64,000 nucleotides of DNA, taken from Pegea sp. RAD2-039. Taxonomy: Eukaryota; Chordata; Thaliacea; Salpida; Salpidae. Position 1 is the first letter of the stretch; each line of letters starts with the position of its first letter. The DNA lies in assembly GCA_034620365.1 (NCBI GenBank), contig JAQGEQ010000042.1, forward strand, positions 1-64,000, written 5' to 3'. The notes under the pieces were generated by a model. That model was not told the DNA's origin, made no database searches, and saw only the letters and a list, made by a program, of their open reading frames with translations. Below, one piece after another: positions 23,886-38,079 of the stretch. A program made the position numbers and the translations under genes.

Positions 23886-26800
23886 CTTTGTTGATTTTTT
23901 AATTCTCGGTCAAAACGCTTGAATAGTTTTAATCTTACATATATTAACTACAGCTTTTTAGGTTTATTCAATAAGTAAGCTTACAACGTTTAAATCCATA
24001 ATAAATTTTAAATATACTTTGGCTGCTAACTAATCAAAGCATTAATTAATTTTATAGTTAAAATAATTTTACGATTATTGAAAAGTAACGTAACGAGCCT
24101 TACGATTAAAGGTGAAAATGTTTTTAAATGGAAACCTTTCAAAATGTATCCAAAATATGTATAAATAAAAACTTGAATTAAAAATTTAGTTAGTTTTGAC
24201 TAATCAATTTATTTCCCAAAGTTTTTCGTAGTTTTAGAAAGCTTTATCTGTAGAGCTTTGGTGACAAGTTTACAAAAATGAAATATTTTTTTTATACATA
24301 AAAGTTAATAAATCATGGAACATATAATTCTGAAATTATCTATACCTCTACAATGTTTCTACTCTTTCTGTATTAATCTTAAATTGTGATAGCTAAGACC
24401 TTTCAATTATCTCTTTGTTCCTAATATTTGGCTTTTCTTTGCTATAGCTGTTGAATTTGCAACTTCCAGCAACGCTTGAATAAATAGATAAATAAATAAA
24501 ATTTACGGAACAGAAGTTGACTACTTTAATACTATTATGATAACTTCCTACTCTTAAAAAATATTTAGTTTAGGAGATATTGATGAAACAAGATCAATCA
24601 AAAAAAATTTGTTGATAAAATTCTTTCAATTTTTTATAATATTTATAAATTTATAAATACTTTTCACTTTTAGCTACAATGAACTACATCAACTATTAAC
24701 AATTTTTCCTTAATTACAATTCTGTTTTAAACAAGTAAAGATAAAATCAATATAGCATAAAGTGAATTGATACTTACAGCGATTTATAAATATTTATATT
24801 TTCAATGTTTCAAAATTTCAAATCTAATTTTATAGCTCTTAGAAACTGTTCCAGATATAAATTGAAAATATTTTTTTTGATAACCACAAAGTTTAAATCA
24901 AATTTGTTTATTTGGTTTTAGATATTTTTTCATAATTCAGCAATTTTTAATTTTGTATAGATTAGACTGTTGTTGATAATCAATCTAAAATAACTAAAAA
25001 GTTAAATCATCGAAATAGTTTAAAAATGTATTTATTATATTTCTACTACTTACTTGAAATCTACAAAATTAAAAACTAGAATAATAACCAATAATCCTTT
25101 TCACATCTATGATTTACAATGAAATGATTATATAAGTACATTATAGAAGTTATGTGTATAAGATTGTTTTTATAATATTAATTAAATTTCTTTTAATATC
25201 TGAAATAGTGAATTTACAAAGTTAAATCATACAAAGATAAATAAATAGTTCAGCAACTTGTTTGATGTCTTGACAAAAAATATTGAAACAAGCTTTTCTT
25301 TTTCATTTCATTCTAGGTTTAAATACATTTTTTTATTTACCAAAATGTTCTAATTTTTTCATAAATAAAAGTTTCAAACGCAAAATTTAATAATCTAATC
25401 TGCAAAAAGATTTTAGATGTTTTAAGTAATTACAGTGTTCTTGGTATTGAGTAGTTCATTATCTTGCTTGCTTAAAAGTCTTAAAATCAAACCCGACATA
25501 AAAAATCAGTTTTGAAGCAGCTATTTTGGCATTTTACAACCACCCCTTTATCGTTGGTTTAATTTTCTAAATGTGTACAGTACTTTGTATTTTCAAGTTT
25601 TGACAGTATTCTAAACAATTGGCCAATATACAAATAGGATTTTTTTACACAGGTAGGAATTATTTTATCTAAAGTTAGTTTTTTTCCAATTTGTTTTAGC
25701 TTACCAATTTATAAAGAAGGCTGTGCGAATACGAATTAGTTTTTATTAGCTTACAAAAATAAATACTTTTGTAATTTACATTAGCAATTTAGCTTTATAT
25801 AAAAGCTTCATCGTATTTTAATTAGTGTGATTTCGTAAATTTCATTTTAAAACAAATTTAGGAACATTAATATTATAAGTTGTTTGCTAGGCGTTGCTAC
25901 AACCAGTTGAGTTGTCAACACTTTGGAGCACCTTCTAGAATATTATAAAATGGGTTTTAGTAGTTGCTTTCTATAAAAATGAATCGTAGTTAAAAAGAAT
26001 TGTTTCTAAATTTTACAATGAATTCGGAAATGAAATTTAGAGATTCGATTTCAGTGATTCAAATTTTTTATTTGCCTATACTCAAATGTTAGAAAAAAGC
26101 TTTACATCCTTTTATAACAAGCGAGAAATGAAAAATGAGGTGTTTGAATAAAAAGAAAAACCAAACGACCAAATCAGAATCCCTTCACAATATCCCTCGC
26201 ACGATTCAATAGATGTTCTTTCGAAAATTGTATGAGGTGTTTGTTTATGTTTTAAATGAGAAAAGTTGCTTTAAGTTATAAAGATTATGACTGAGCCCAG
26301 TAGCTCCCAAATTCGAATCACTTATAGAAGCGGGGCTTTGGATTACGCTTTAAACTAGCGTTATATTGTAAGTTGACTAAAAGTCGCGCTTGTGTTAGTT
26401 GCTGAAATATGGTGTGCAGTCACAAATACGATAAGTTATTATCATTTCAATCGCCAAGTACAAAAATCTTTCGTACTTACTTTCTGCAACTAAGAAATAA
26501 AGCAAGAAATAAAGAAATGGTTCTTCTTGATTAGTTCATCGATTTCAGCAGAAAAATTTATGTTTTATTATGTATACATTTTTTATAACTTTTATTTTGA
26601 TACAAATTTTGCCCTTGAAATAATATGCTTCTTTTAACATGTACAACACCTTAATTAAAGATTAAACTCCTTAGGAAAAAAGGATCTTCTTAAACAGTTT
26701 TTATGTTAATGAACTGTAATTGTAACCTTCTTTTTCCTTTTACATTACTGTAAAAATTTTACTTTAGGGATACGATTTTTAGGGAATTTATAAAACAATT

Positions 26801-27549
26801 ATGTTACAAAATTTATTTCTATTGAGATGACTTAAATTTTAAGTCAAAATTATTCACTGTTTATCATTCATTTCATCCACAAGCTAAAGAATGTTTACTT
26901 TCGTAACCAAATGGTTTTTAGAATCTATATTTCTTCTTACAGTTTGAGCTTTTGTTTTCTATTTCTTACCTTAATTACAAGTTTTTGATACTTGAAAGAA
27001 TGTTAGAACCATTATTCAAAATGATTTTTAATGCTAAACTTCTGTTAGTCTAATTAAATAAGGGAAAGTAGGTGAAGTTATGTAACTAATATGTAACATT
27101 ATTTATGTAAACTAATTCAAGCTAGTTAACTTAGTTACTTAAGAACAACTTAAGAGAAACTTTTCTTGCCACAAAATCTTTCAATTTAATTTTGAAATAA
27201 TTGTTTAGCTCTAAAATTGAGTCATTCAATCTGTTTACTAAGGTAAATGGATTTTTTGTATGATTTTAAATTAACATTTTTCTTCAAATAAAATCAAATA
27301 ACTTTTTAGATAATCACTAATTAAAAACTGCTGAGCACACTTCAAAAAAATTGTTGTTTACTCGAAAGAATTATGAAAAATTTTATATAGAACTTATTTA
27401 AAAAGTATTTTGGTATCTTTTAGTAATGCAATAATACAGTAATTAAACTCTATACAACTCTATAAATATATACTAATATTGAAACTAGTAATTCATATTT
27501 CAGATTTTTAATACAAGATGTCAAAACCTAAACCACAATCAGTTTTTAC
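23886..27549. other. 3.7 kb without a recognised gene
   Basis: AT-rich sequence with no exon that I could assign. Less AT-rich patches at about 25870-25950 and 26150-26480 have no recognisable coding match. A string TTCGAATCACTTA near 26315 faintly resembles a tRNA T-loop, but no tRNA fold surrounds it. Confidence 0.5.
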
Positions 27550-28832
27550 TTAAACAATTCGTTTAGTTGTTATATATCTTAGGTATTGTTGTCCATACAC
27601 TTTGTAGAACTTTTCGCAATATTTCTGCAAGATAAAAATATTAAGCAAAAATAAATAATAAAACCATCAAGTCTTTAAATTATATTAAGTTTATACTTAA
27701 TGTCTTACTAATAAACTGTTCAAAATCAGATAGATAGGAAAGTTTGGAAAAAAATAAAGTTCTTTGAACTTTAACACAATATTTAAATGTTTAAAATAAA
27801 TCTCAAAAAAAAAGTAATTTATAGTTAAAAACGAACCTTAAAAAAGTAATCAATAAATTCACACAGCAACATTGAATTGGTCAAAAAAGTTCCTGAATGC
27901 TTTTGATGTCCAAGGAGTGTAGTAACATTTAAACATTCCGTATAACAAGAGATATCCCATTCACAAATCATTTGCATAAAATCATTTAAACTCAGGTTTA
28001 AAATCCTCATGACATCTAACATCAAAATATGTTCCATTTTTACAGAACTTGTAGAATCATCAAAAAAGTAAGTAACATAAAAAATTGCATCAGAAGTTTG
28101 AGAAGATTCTTTTAGTAAACTGTGAATTGTTACACTTAGCAATCCAAATTTAACGTTCGAGTTGAATCTTGGTGTTTTAGCAAAACATGAAAGCTCATTC
28201 CCTGTCTTGCTATAGATGACACAAGGAAAACTTGCTGCGTAGTAAACAGCTTCAGATGTTGAACTAAGTTTTGTGATTGGTAATACAGTTATATCTGAAG
28301 CATTATCTAAATTCTGATCGTTTTCTTCAATATTTATAGTAGTAGCATTGCTTGAAGATTGTTCAGTTTCTTTGATGTCAACAAAAGCAGTTTTGTAATC
28401 AAAGCCATAAGTGTATGATTGCTTCGAGTCAGGTTGCAAATATGAAAACGTTTTATTACTTGAGTTGTAAACACAGCCAACAGAAATATCTGCTTGGATT
28501 TTAAGCTGTAAAAAAATGTATTTAAAATATATTAGTTTAATATCAATTAAACATATAAGATTTTCCAAAAAAGAATATTTAAAGGTTTCCAAAAACTAGT
28601 TTTGAAATTGAAATTAAAACATTTTTGAAATAATCTTCCCCGTGCTCGTCTGGCAAAACTGGTTTGTAGGCAAGTGTTCTTAGTTTAAAGCTCAAACAAG
28701 AACTAATAGAATTCAACAAAGGCTCAATTAGGTCAATTTAAAACTCAGTCATAATATTGATGCTTCTAATACTCACGGAAAATGTTTAGCTACCTTCAAA
28801 GCATTCAGCTGTGTAGATCCATATTCATTCAT
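27550..28832 (-). CDS. Unrecognised three-exon gene, 260 residues
   Basis: Read on the minus strand, the exons are 28794-28832 (start MNEYGSTQLNALK), 27837-28505 and 27550-27624 (ending TTKRIV then TAA). All junctions are phase 0 with GT-AG sites: donor GTAGCT, acceptor TTTTTTACAG, donor GTTCGT, acceptor ATCTTGCAG. Lengths are 13 + 223 + 24 residues. An acceptor (CATTTGCAG) lies about 34 bases before the ATG, as at other genes here. The protein has no evident signal peptide or membrane segment. Visible features are GCVYNSS, an acidic Ser/Thr/Asn-rich stretch around residues 60-85, FPCVIYS, LSCFAKT and a Cys-containing helical end (ICEWDISCYTEC, LLCEFIDYFFKKYCEKFY). I do not recognise a family. 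The clean phase agreement and length argue for a real gene. Confidence 0.65.
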
Positions 28833-30317
28833 CTCAGTCAGTTCCTTCTTAGCAATTTATTTTGCTGCAAATGTAACTGAAATTTATCAGTAGTAAGTGT
28901 TGTAGTAAGTCAATCAGTTCTTACAAAAGCTTTAAATAAAAAATTTTTTGAGAAATTCTTTTAGAATATAAAAAAAAATATTTGCTACCAGACAATAGCT
29001 TTTACTTTGAACCGAATATTTTGATTAAACATTTGAATAGAAGTTTAATAATCGTAAAATTGTAATAACTTGACAAATAATTTATCCAAATAAAAAAAAT
29101 AAAGTTGAAATAACAGCCTTATTTGATAAACAGGTTAAACTAATAATGTAGCATATACATCCAACTAAAAATGGTGTTAAATAAGTAAAAAGTTGTTACC
29201 AATTTGTACTCAAGTAGTATTAATCTAAAATACAATTTTGTTGAATAATAATAAACAAATAAATTTAAACTACATACTTACAATTATTCTATTAAGAACA
29301 AAAAATACAAAGAATATAGATTATTTGTTTGAAGGCATAGTTATAACTTAACATGCAATAATAAAAAACAACTACCAAAAACTTATGTATAATATAATCT
29401 ATATTATAATAATAATAACATAATAATATAACCTATATTTATCTATAAAAGATGGTACTCAAATTGTATAGTAGAAATTATTTTCACTTTTAGAAGTTTT
29501 AGTTAAATAATTATTGATATAAACTTTGTAAGGCTTTATCTAGTCATACCAAATTATAAACAACATTATTGAAATATTTTAATAAAATTATTGATATTTC
29601 TAAGCTATTGAATGAACCAAAAAATTATATGCTAAATATTATTACAAATGTTCTAAATATTTTTATAAAATTCTTTTCTTTAGGCTAAGTAGTATAAATA
29701 AATTTATTAAAAATGTATGAAGCATTTTAAACTCTAATAAATAGTTTTTACAACTTCTTTTTCCTTAAATGTTCCACAAATGATTAAAAATTTTACTTTT
29801 CTAAGAAATGATTTAAAACTTTCCAAAACTTGAAGTTTCTAAAATATAATCAAACAAAAAAGATGATATGATAATCTATAGAAACTAGTTATTGTTATAT
29901 TCAATCTATTTATTTATGATCTTGCTTGTAAACTAACAAAATATTTCCAAAAATTTTCTTAAATATTTTGGCTTACTATATATACACTGGTAAATATATA
30001 ATCCCATACCTATTTTAATTGTAAGACTGATATGCCAGTTTGTTTAAAGTTTTCTATGAAACAAGTTTACTAGGTAGATTAAGTATTTCAAATGATGAAA
30101 TTTCTTAGACTAAAATATTCAAGAATATTTTGAAAAATACAATTGACCAAAGCCAATAGACTGTCAAATCAGGACGTTAAATGAAGAAAACTTTAATTAA
30201 GAAAGTTTGAGATGTGAAAGTTTGAAATATTTTGATTGCAATTAATAATTTTATAAAAATCACAAAAACCCTGTTAGAAAATTATCAATCGGACTTGAAA
30301 AGGTTTAGGCCAAAATT
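28833..30317. other. AT-rich spacer upstream of the 260-residue gene
   Basis: Apart from the splice acceptor just upstream of the 28832 start, I saw no gene, RNA or repeat here. Confidence 0.45.
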
Positions 30318-30400
30318 AAGTCAAAAAATAACTTATCTTACAAACGATTCTTCTGTTTAATGGTCGAAGGTGCTGAGGACTCGCCTACTTTAAGAAACAG
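30318..30400 (+). repeat. Degenerate single unit of the 113-base satellite
   Basis: Words AAATAACTTATCTTACAAAC, TGGTCGAAGGTGCTGAGGAC and TCGCCTACTT match the 113-base unit with several changes. It is a solitary diverged copy about 6.4 kb from array 1. Confidence 0.7.
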
Positions 30401-30454
30401 TAGTGCGTGAACTCAAAATCACTAATTTTCGAAAACTTCATGATTTCCGTTTTA

Positions 30455-30575
30455 CTTTCTCGTGTTTTACTTTCTTGTGTTTTAATTTCTTGTGTTTTAC
30501 TTTCTTGTGTTTTGCTTTCCTGTGTTTTACTTTCTTGCATTTTACTTTCTGTGTTTTACTTTCTAGTGCCTTATG
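30455..30575 (+). repeat. 15-base pyrimidine-rich tandem repeat
   Basis: About seven copies of a unit of type TGTTTTACTTTCTTG, with small changes. It lies about 55 bases after the solitary satellite unit. A 77-codon open frame across it reads Phe/Cys/Leu-rich text and is not considered coding. Confidence 0.85.
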
Positions 30576-31822
30576 TTTGAATTGGTTTGCTTTTAAAGTT
30601 AATATTTATTTCCGAGTCCTATTAACTACAGCCTAACATTAAAACGTTTAATATCATTCCTATTCGACCATATAAAAATGTGTATTTGAAAATTAATTCT
30701 TAGTTAACTTTATAAGTTCTAACGTATACAACTAAAAATCTAAGCCAACTGAAAAGACTTATTTAATCCTTAAAACTTACTTTAGAACAATATCTATTCA
30801 ATCTTTAAAGATATCTACTTATTTATCTATTATTGGTTCCTGGACAATTTTACTAAAATAAGTTGAACTGTTAGGTACTTAGATAAAAAAGTTTGTTTTT
30901 ACTTTCAAAAAGTATTGTTAGTATCGTTTATGAACATTTTCAGTGATAAATATAAAAGGCTTAAAACCCATTTAAATTGTGCTAGCCACAACTTTGAATT
31001 TACAAACTATTAAGTATATTTTTATAAGCTTGTTTCTTTTTTGTGGTCTAAGATCAGCTGCAAATAACTCGAATAATAAAATGTAAATTTCATGTATACA
31101 ATATGGTGTAATAAAAATTATTCCCAAGAGATTTGGTTATAATAATTAAAATCAAACAGTAAAAAGATTGCAACTTAAAGTAATTTATATTACGGAAAAT
31201 CAAAAAAAAAGTTCATATAAAGATAAAAACATATCCTGTAACTTTACACAGAAAGATAATTGCAAAAAGTTATGATAATGGAAAATAAAAGATGAATAAA
31301 TAACTGATAATAAGATAAGCTTTAATATTTCATCCATTCAATGAATAAGTTCGACATTGAATTTACAAACGACTTATTAAAAATGTGGCATCATTTCTTA
31401 ATGGAGTAAGCATAAAACATGTTTTCTAAATATCATATTGTATCATTTTAAAATGTTGTCACTTGTTAATTGGCTTATCAGTCAGTTAAGAAGTCAGTAA
31501 ATAAATTACAAAAAATATCTTGCACAGAACTAATTTTAGAAATCAACCATAAACCTTCAGTTTTCTATAAAGGGACAACATCATTAAGATCAGTGGTGGA
31601 TACTAGAAGCAGGCAAGTCCCAACATTTCCGATCAGTTGAAGCGATTAAACTAAGACAGATTCTATAAAAACTAAGAATGCAAAATTTGTAGCTGGCTTA
31701 GAATTTCACTTTTTGTATAGTCGAATTGAAGAAATCAAAAATATTTTTTAAAACGTTCTACAATAAACGAATAAATAACTTCAAAACTATGAAAATGAAT
31801 AATAAAAGCAACACACCGCAAA
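30576..31822. other. AT-rich spacer downstream of the SLC46 gene
   Basis: Nothing was recognised. It contains the 3' flank of the minus-strand transporter gene that ends at 31823. I could not pick out a convincing polyadenylation signal. Confidence 0.4.
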
Positions 31823-34800
31823 TTAACAGCTACCATCTTCATCTCCTATTTCTTCATATTTAACTTTGTTATATTTTAAATTTCCAAAATTGAATACAGT
31901 GCTGTTTTATTAAACATATAAACTGTTTTACTTAATACGAATTATCATTAGAAGCAAATTGCAACAGCAAAGATAACTGTTTGTTTTTCAAAAAGTGTTT
32001 ATTAAATTATGAGGTGACTTTAACAGGTTGGTAAAACTGTTTTCGAAAAATATTAAAAACAATTGCTCATCAAACCAAGCAAAAATAAAACTATTTAGAA
32101 AGTAAACAGAGCTATAAAATCTTAGTAAGTTGTAAAAGTCGTTAATTGTACCTACCACAAAGTAATCATGATAAGAACTTCAATGAAAACTCCAATTATA
32201 TAAACAAAACCAGAAAACCATTGGATTGTGTGTGCATAGACACTACCATACATTACTGATCCAACCAAGTAACCACAACTTTCCATAATTCCTACTAAAG
32301 CTAGGTAGGAACCTTGATCATTTTCAGAAACAGTTTTAGTGATTATACTTCTAATTACTGAAAGGATTGATCCACCAAACACAGAAATAGCGGCTCCTAA
32401 ATTTAACTTTTTATGATTCTACTATACAAATATGTTGTAATGCTAAAACCTATTATAAGCATTTTAGTTGAGTTTCCAAATGCAAAGAATAAAGCACAAA
32501 TGATCGAAGCGAGTGCTGAGATGTAAAGCAAGCCTGAATCTTTCAATTGCTTGTTGAGGAATTTCACAGCAGTTAGAGATACTATATAAGACATAGCATT
32601 TAATGAAGATATTATTCTGCAAAATAAATGAAACAAAATAAGTTTAGAATGACAAAAGTCAATGTATAAACAAAATTTAAAAAAATGAAATAAACTCGAA
32701 GCTTGTAATTCATTAAGTAAGTTTTCATTTAAACAGCTTTTAGTTTTATTCTTTCTATATTTTTACGATGACTTATCAATATTTAAGATTTCAAAGAAAT
32801 CCGACGTTGTTACCAGAACGTCAGACACTGAACCTAGATTGTACTTGATGTCAAAGCGTTTGCTCGAGTTCAAGTACTTAATGAAGCTGCTGAAAGCTCA
32901 GTATTTTGTTTGAAAAGCTTAAGACATGCTACATAGTAGGTACTAGAAGAAGTTTCTATCAACTTCGACCATCGGCAGAAGATTTTTACAGAGAAAGTTT
33001 TCATTGTTTGATTCTAATGGTCGAAAAATTTTTAGAATTTAAGATGCAAAGTTTATCGAGTGGTTTTTTTACTAAATTTTATTTTAAGTTGGATTCAAAC
33101 CAAAACCGCCATTTTAGAAGTCAACTTTTTACCATACTTCTTGATGGAAATAAACTTTTTTTTTTGTACAAATATACCAAAATTGATGAAGAAATAAAAT
33201 ATATTTAAAAAGCTTCATATGAACTTCTATAAATTAATAAAACAAACCCGATTAAGCCAGGTGACCAACAAAATGGCAAGCTTTTCTCATAAATAACAGA
33301 TATTGAAACATTGATTGACAAATACATAGAATGTAACATGATGATTAGTAAAAAAGGTAAAACTTGTTTGAAAGAGTTCTCTTCACTTTGTACAGCTCGG
33401 AAAATTCTTTTAAATGGCTTGATGGTAAAAAAAAAACTGAAAAAATGTTTTTTATGAATTATTTTACAAAATATTTGCATCTGTTAATTACATTGAAGTT
33501 AATAAATAAAAAAATGTTGGAGAACCCTTTAAAATTCTATAATAATTCAACTTTACGTATTTACTTTGTAGTCTACAAGATTCTTTTAAATTTTTTTACA
33601 GCAAACTATTCTTATAATCCTTAAGTTCTAGATTTTACAAAATGTATTTTTTTAAATAAAAGATATAATATTAGTAGTCAATCTACAAAAAAGTAATCGA
33701 TTCTATAGTGTGCACCATAATGAATATACACATTGTATATCTAAAATAGATAATTAAACATTTTGATTCTGTTTGACTTGGGTTGGAGATGAATAAACTT
33801 ATACTTGCACAAAACAATATTTATCAAATATACTTTTATTATATGCCAACGATTTACAACCTATAATAAGCATGAAAAGTAAAAAAAAACTTATCTAAAA
33901 ATAAAAAAATTTGAATAATCTAACTCTCAGTAAAATTTCAGTACATTTATAAAACATAATTAAAATATAAGAAGTCAAAAACAGATGAACTTATTGGATA
34001 AGTAACTACTGACCTCAGTGAAGAGAAAAAAGTCAGTCTATTCAAGCTTCTTTCACCAGTGTGAGGTTCTTTGAGAACAAACAAAATGTATAAAATGGAA
34101 ATTATGTTAAGAAAGATTGAAAAGAAAGATGGAATTGTGAAACCCTGAGTTGTTCAAAAGTAAATAAAAATGATGTTGAAGTAAAATAGCAATTTAAATC
34201 TGAACTAACTTGTGCTTGGATCCAGTAAACTGAAGAAAAACTTGATAATATAGTTCCCAAACCCACAAATAAATCTCCAATCACAATTCTGAAAGTTCGG
34301 CTTTCAACTGATGTAGTATCTGCTATATATGAGAAGCTAACAGCTAATATACTCGCTAGCCCCCCACCCAGGCTACTCAAAAAAACAGCAACCAATAGAA
34401 GCTTCATTGAGAGGTTAAAAGCAATTGTGCATGAAAAAAGAAGACTTTGTAGAAGAAAACCAAAAAATGAAACTAATAAAGCTGAACGTCTGCCAACAAA
34501 ATCACTCCAAACACTGACACTGATAGTCGTTAGAAGCATGGTTAGGAGACCTGAAATAACAAAATGACAACAAGCAGTTTGATTGATAGCAAAGATCAAC
34601 ATATGGAATAGGAAAATTAGTAGATCTTATAAGTAATTAATGATAAGTAAACTTCTAAGTTACATAAGTAAATTGTACATTTTATTTGATAAGATTTTTA
34701 TAAGCATATGTATTAAGCATCTACAGAAATAAACATTATCTGATAGAAGTATCTACAGCACCTTTGAAGATGCAGCAGAAAATGTTTAAATATAAAATTC

Positions 34801-35142
34801 AAATATGTAGCAATCTCCAAGTATTAACTTATAACTTAATATCTAAGTCAATACTTGGAGACTATTGTATAAAATAACAAGATTTAAACATATAATTCTG
34901 AAATAAAACAAATATCTACCAAAAAGATTTATATACAACATCCAAAGATCACTTTCTTTGGTGACTTCATCCAATAAAGTTGATTGATTTCTAGAATTAT
35001 AACAATCTGAAGTAGAATCTGAATAATTTTTTATATCATATTTTAGTAAAAGTTTCTTAAAAATAAACTGAGGTGTAATTGACATGATTATTCCAATATA
35101 AATTATGGCAAGTCCAATTAAAGGTTCAACTCCAAGCTTCAT
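31823..35142 (-). CDS. SLC46-family membrane transporter (major facilitator superfamily)
   Basis: Seven exons on the minus strand, all in agreeing phase: 34920-35142, 34210-34550, 34014-34144, 33248-33436, 32450-32616, 32156-32396 and 31823-31901, giving 456 residues, a normal SLC46 length. Family features in order: N-terminal VEPLIGL helix; an extracellular stretch with Cys and N-glycosylation sites; WSDFVGRRSALL (the MFS loop 2-3 motif); YIADTTSVESRTFRI; a basic central loop; PFCWSPGLIG; then four more helices with SVIRSIITKTV and DQGSYLALV; and a short cytoplasmic tail ending GDEDGSC. SLC46 proteins are proton-coupled carriers of folate-like compounds, cyclic dinucleotides or muropeptides at the plasma or lysosomal membrane; which applies here cannot be read from sequence. 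Exon 4 begins with a run of ten T bases straight after the acceptor, so its first few codons (SFFF) are less sure. One intron (32397-32449) is 53 bases. Confidence 0.88.
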
Positions 35143-37179
35143 CTTTTAAATGTGACAAAAAAATTAACCAATTGTTAAAGTTATTGCCTAAAATTAAGGT
35201 AGTAAAACATTTTGTATGGAAATAAGTATAGAAAATAACCTTTTCGTATAATCATAAAAATTAATATAAAAACAAATAAATCTTTGTAAAAAAGGGATTT
35301 GATTCTATAAAATAAATTTTATTTAAAAGAATTAACATTCTACTTTAGATTTTAATAAACAAAAATTAAATACAAAAATAAATCAGACATATCTCATCAA
35401 TTACTTTTAGTGGATAAAATCATTATGAGAAAAAGTGTATTATAAATAAAGTAATTAACATATTAACATAGCTATGTATTATACTATTTTTTGTAAATAA
35501 TGTATTAAAGCAGACATTCCATTTTAATCTAAGATTATATCCATGTTAAAATAATAGTTAAAGTTAAATGACAATTGGTCTGAAAATGAGATTTGCTTAG
35601 ATAAAAATAATTTACAAAAAATAATATTTTATCATGAAATAATTATAACCTTTAATCTAAAAGCAAATTTGTTTTTAAAGTTAGTAATCTAATATTAAAA
35701 TTAGTAATTATATTTTGTATAAATTTATTTAATTTATTGCATAGCTACAAATCTAAAATTAAATAACTATGATAAGGAACACAAAACAATTTCACTGTAG
35801 ATACAATTGAGTTGAAAAAATTCCTTATACATAAACAGTTATAAAAATAATAATAACTATTGAAACAAAAATGTATCTAGAAACGGACAGAATTAACAAT
35901 ATTTAGATAAAATATAAGATTTAATAGTCTGAAACTCTATATAAACTCTTTTCTTTAACTTTTATGGTAATTATACTGTAGAAAAATATACTATTTATTA
36001 TTCTACTATTATTATGATAGTAAAAAAATAACTTTATGGTGATAAATTTATTATATATAAATGTGAATCAACTGTTTACTAATCGTGCTTATTTTATATA
36101 CAGTAGTTAGTAATTACAAAGTATAAGCGAAAAGTGTAAACAAAAGTTTTGGGAAATTTCTTATTTAAAATATAAACAAACTTACAAATAACTGTAAATC
36201 AGCTGATTCGAAAAACGATAATATTAAAAACATTATGGTCATAAAAAATCCGCCAAGCTTACACAACAAATATTCAATCAGCATATAATTTAAAAAAAAT
36301 CAAATCAAATAACTTTTCATATCGACTAATCGGCCAAGGACAGAATTTAAAAAATTAAGTTTTACACGGAATAAGCAATAAGCAAAGAATAGTTACTAGA
36401 AACAAGCTCACAGGCACACTAGCCCTTCAAGTATATTTGTTAAATTTTACAATTCAAATATAGTATTCACCTTCTTTAAATTATATTTATGAAACTGAAG
36501 CATTTAGTAGTCACATTTATTTTGACAATTCTAAAAAATAGAAAAACTCAGCATCCAAACCAATGCTGATAACATTTCTGAGGCAGTTTTAAGAGTTGTA
36601 TTTCTTCTAAAATACTCAAGACAAATCTTTCTTCACAAAAATAGATAAAATTTGAAATATCTATGAAAATCATTTTTGAATAACATTTTAGATTTCCAAT
36701 TTTAAATTATTCAATAAATTACTGACTAGAATTTGTTATATAATTTGTGAAAAAGTTTTAAGGAAGATGTCAAAAATAAATAGCTTAAATGACTGAAAAA
36801 TTTATTCTATGTGTAAAAAGAAGTCATAAAATGTTAGATTTAAATAATGTTTTATTAATTCAATTCGTTATTTTAATTTAAAGTAAACTTTTCAACTTGA
36901 AAGCAGTTCGTCACATATTTTTATTAAACTTATGATTAAACGGAAGTTGTAGTTTAGATACTGCAAGGCAGTTAGTTATATTTTTAAAAATTTAAACTTG
37001 TACTAAAAAGAATAAATTTGAAAGAAATGTTTTTGTTATACAGTTAATAAAACCAGGAAAATGTAAATAGAGCCGGTGCTAATTTCATTTGAATAAGACT
37101 GTAAGGTTATAATCTATTTAATAGGCTAAACATATTTGAATATTTTTGTGTCTTTTTACTGCTTCTTGTGATATGGACT
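35143..37179. other. 2 kb AT-rich spacer
   Basis: No gene or repeat was recognised. The right-hand part abuts the first LINE fragment. Promoter sequence of the minus-strand transporter gene is presumably at the left end. Confidence 0.45.
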
Positions 37180-37960
37180 AATTAAAGAAGATGTCAATGC
37201 ATCTATCACCTGTGGTGTATGTTTAGATCAAATCGATGATAAGAAATTATCACAAATATAGTGCATGCATTGTGAAGCATGGAATGATTGCAAATGATCC
37301 ATGACAAAAGAAGAATTTGATTTTCTTTGTAAAGTAAATAATGCAAATTAGAATTAATGACAGGGTTACTATTAAAGTCTTATTGAAGGTTTTGAAGAGT
37401 GCTGTGTGTCCTAAGTTATATGTTTTTGGGAATTTAAATTTTGTTAAAATTAATTGGAATAACCCGAATTCAGCATTTGTGGGAAAATCTTTAAACTTGA
37501 CAAATGAATTCCTAATTCAGTAACTCTGAGCCATGCATTTGTAAGCTTCCTCGATGCCAGATTGTTACCTATCTCAGATTGTTACTTTTCCAACCCAAGT
37601 TAGTGATAATACTTTGGATCTCCTCATCACATCAACCTTTCAGATTGTTTTGATGATCACGAAAACTGTTTGCTTTTACTTACTGTCACAGTATTACTGT
37701 ATTTAAGATTCATCAAACTTTTCATGAGGATTTAAACTCGAACTAAACGGAATTTTTATTGTGGAAATTATGATGGTACAAATGAGTTCCTATTAGGTGT
37801 TGACTGGATTTCTGTTTTCAATCCTACCAAAGACATCAAACTATTTACTCACGGCTTACTAACATCGTTAAAGCGTAAATTACGAAATTTCTACCTTTGT
37901 ATAAGGTCAACCAAAAGCCACATTTGTCCAGATCTATTTGAATAAGTTTCAGGTTATAGG
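37180..37960 (+). pseudogene. LINE fragment: zinc-finger piece joined to endonuclease piece
   Basis: At 37190-37330 a broken frame reads ITCGVCLDQID, then CMHCEAWNDCK, a PHD-like cysteine pattern found in ORF1 of CR1-type elements. From 37341 it reads KVLKSAVCPKLYVFGNLNF and INWNNPNSAFVGKSLN, matching the endonuclease of the longer copy at about 38935-39060. The part from about 37740 to 37940 matches 39300-39490 of that copy. Intervening sequence is missing or shuffled and several stops interrupt it. It is older and more decayed than its neighbour. Confidence 0.75.
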
Positions 37961-38079
37961 TTTCTATTTGAATAAGTGCTTATAAGTTGTGATAAAATTA
38001 TTTCTATATAATATACATATATTCTATATATGTACTATATATTGTGGTTGGTGACAGTAAAAATCTTTTATAAAAACTA

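Noticed and set aside
26290..26340. tRNA gene suggested by TTCGAATC
   Set aside because: No acceptor stem, D arm or anticodon arm could be fitted around it.
30403..30636. 77-codon Phe/Cys-rich open frame
   Set aside because: It is produced by a 15-base tandem repeat and has no splice or family support.
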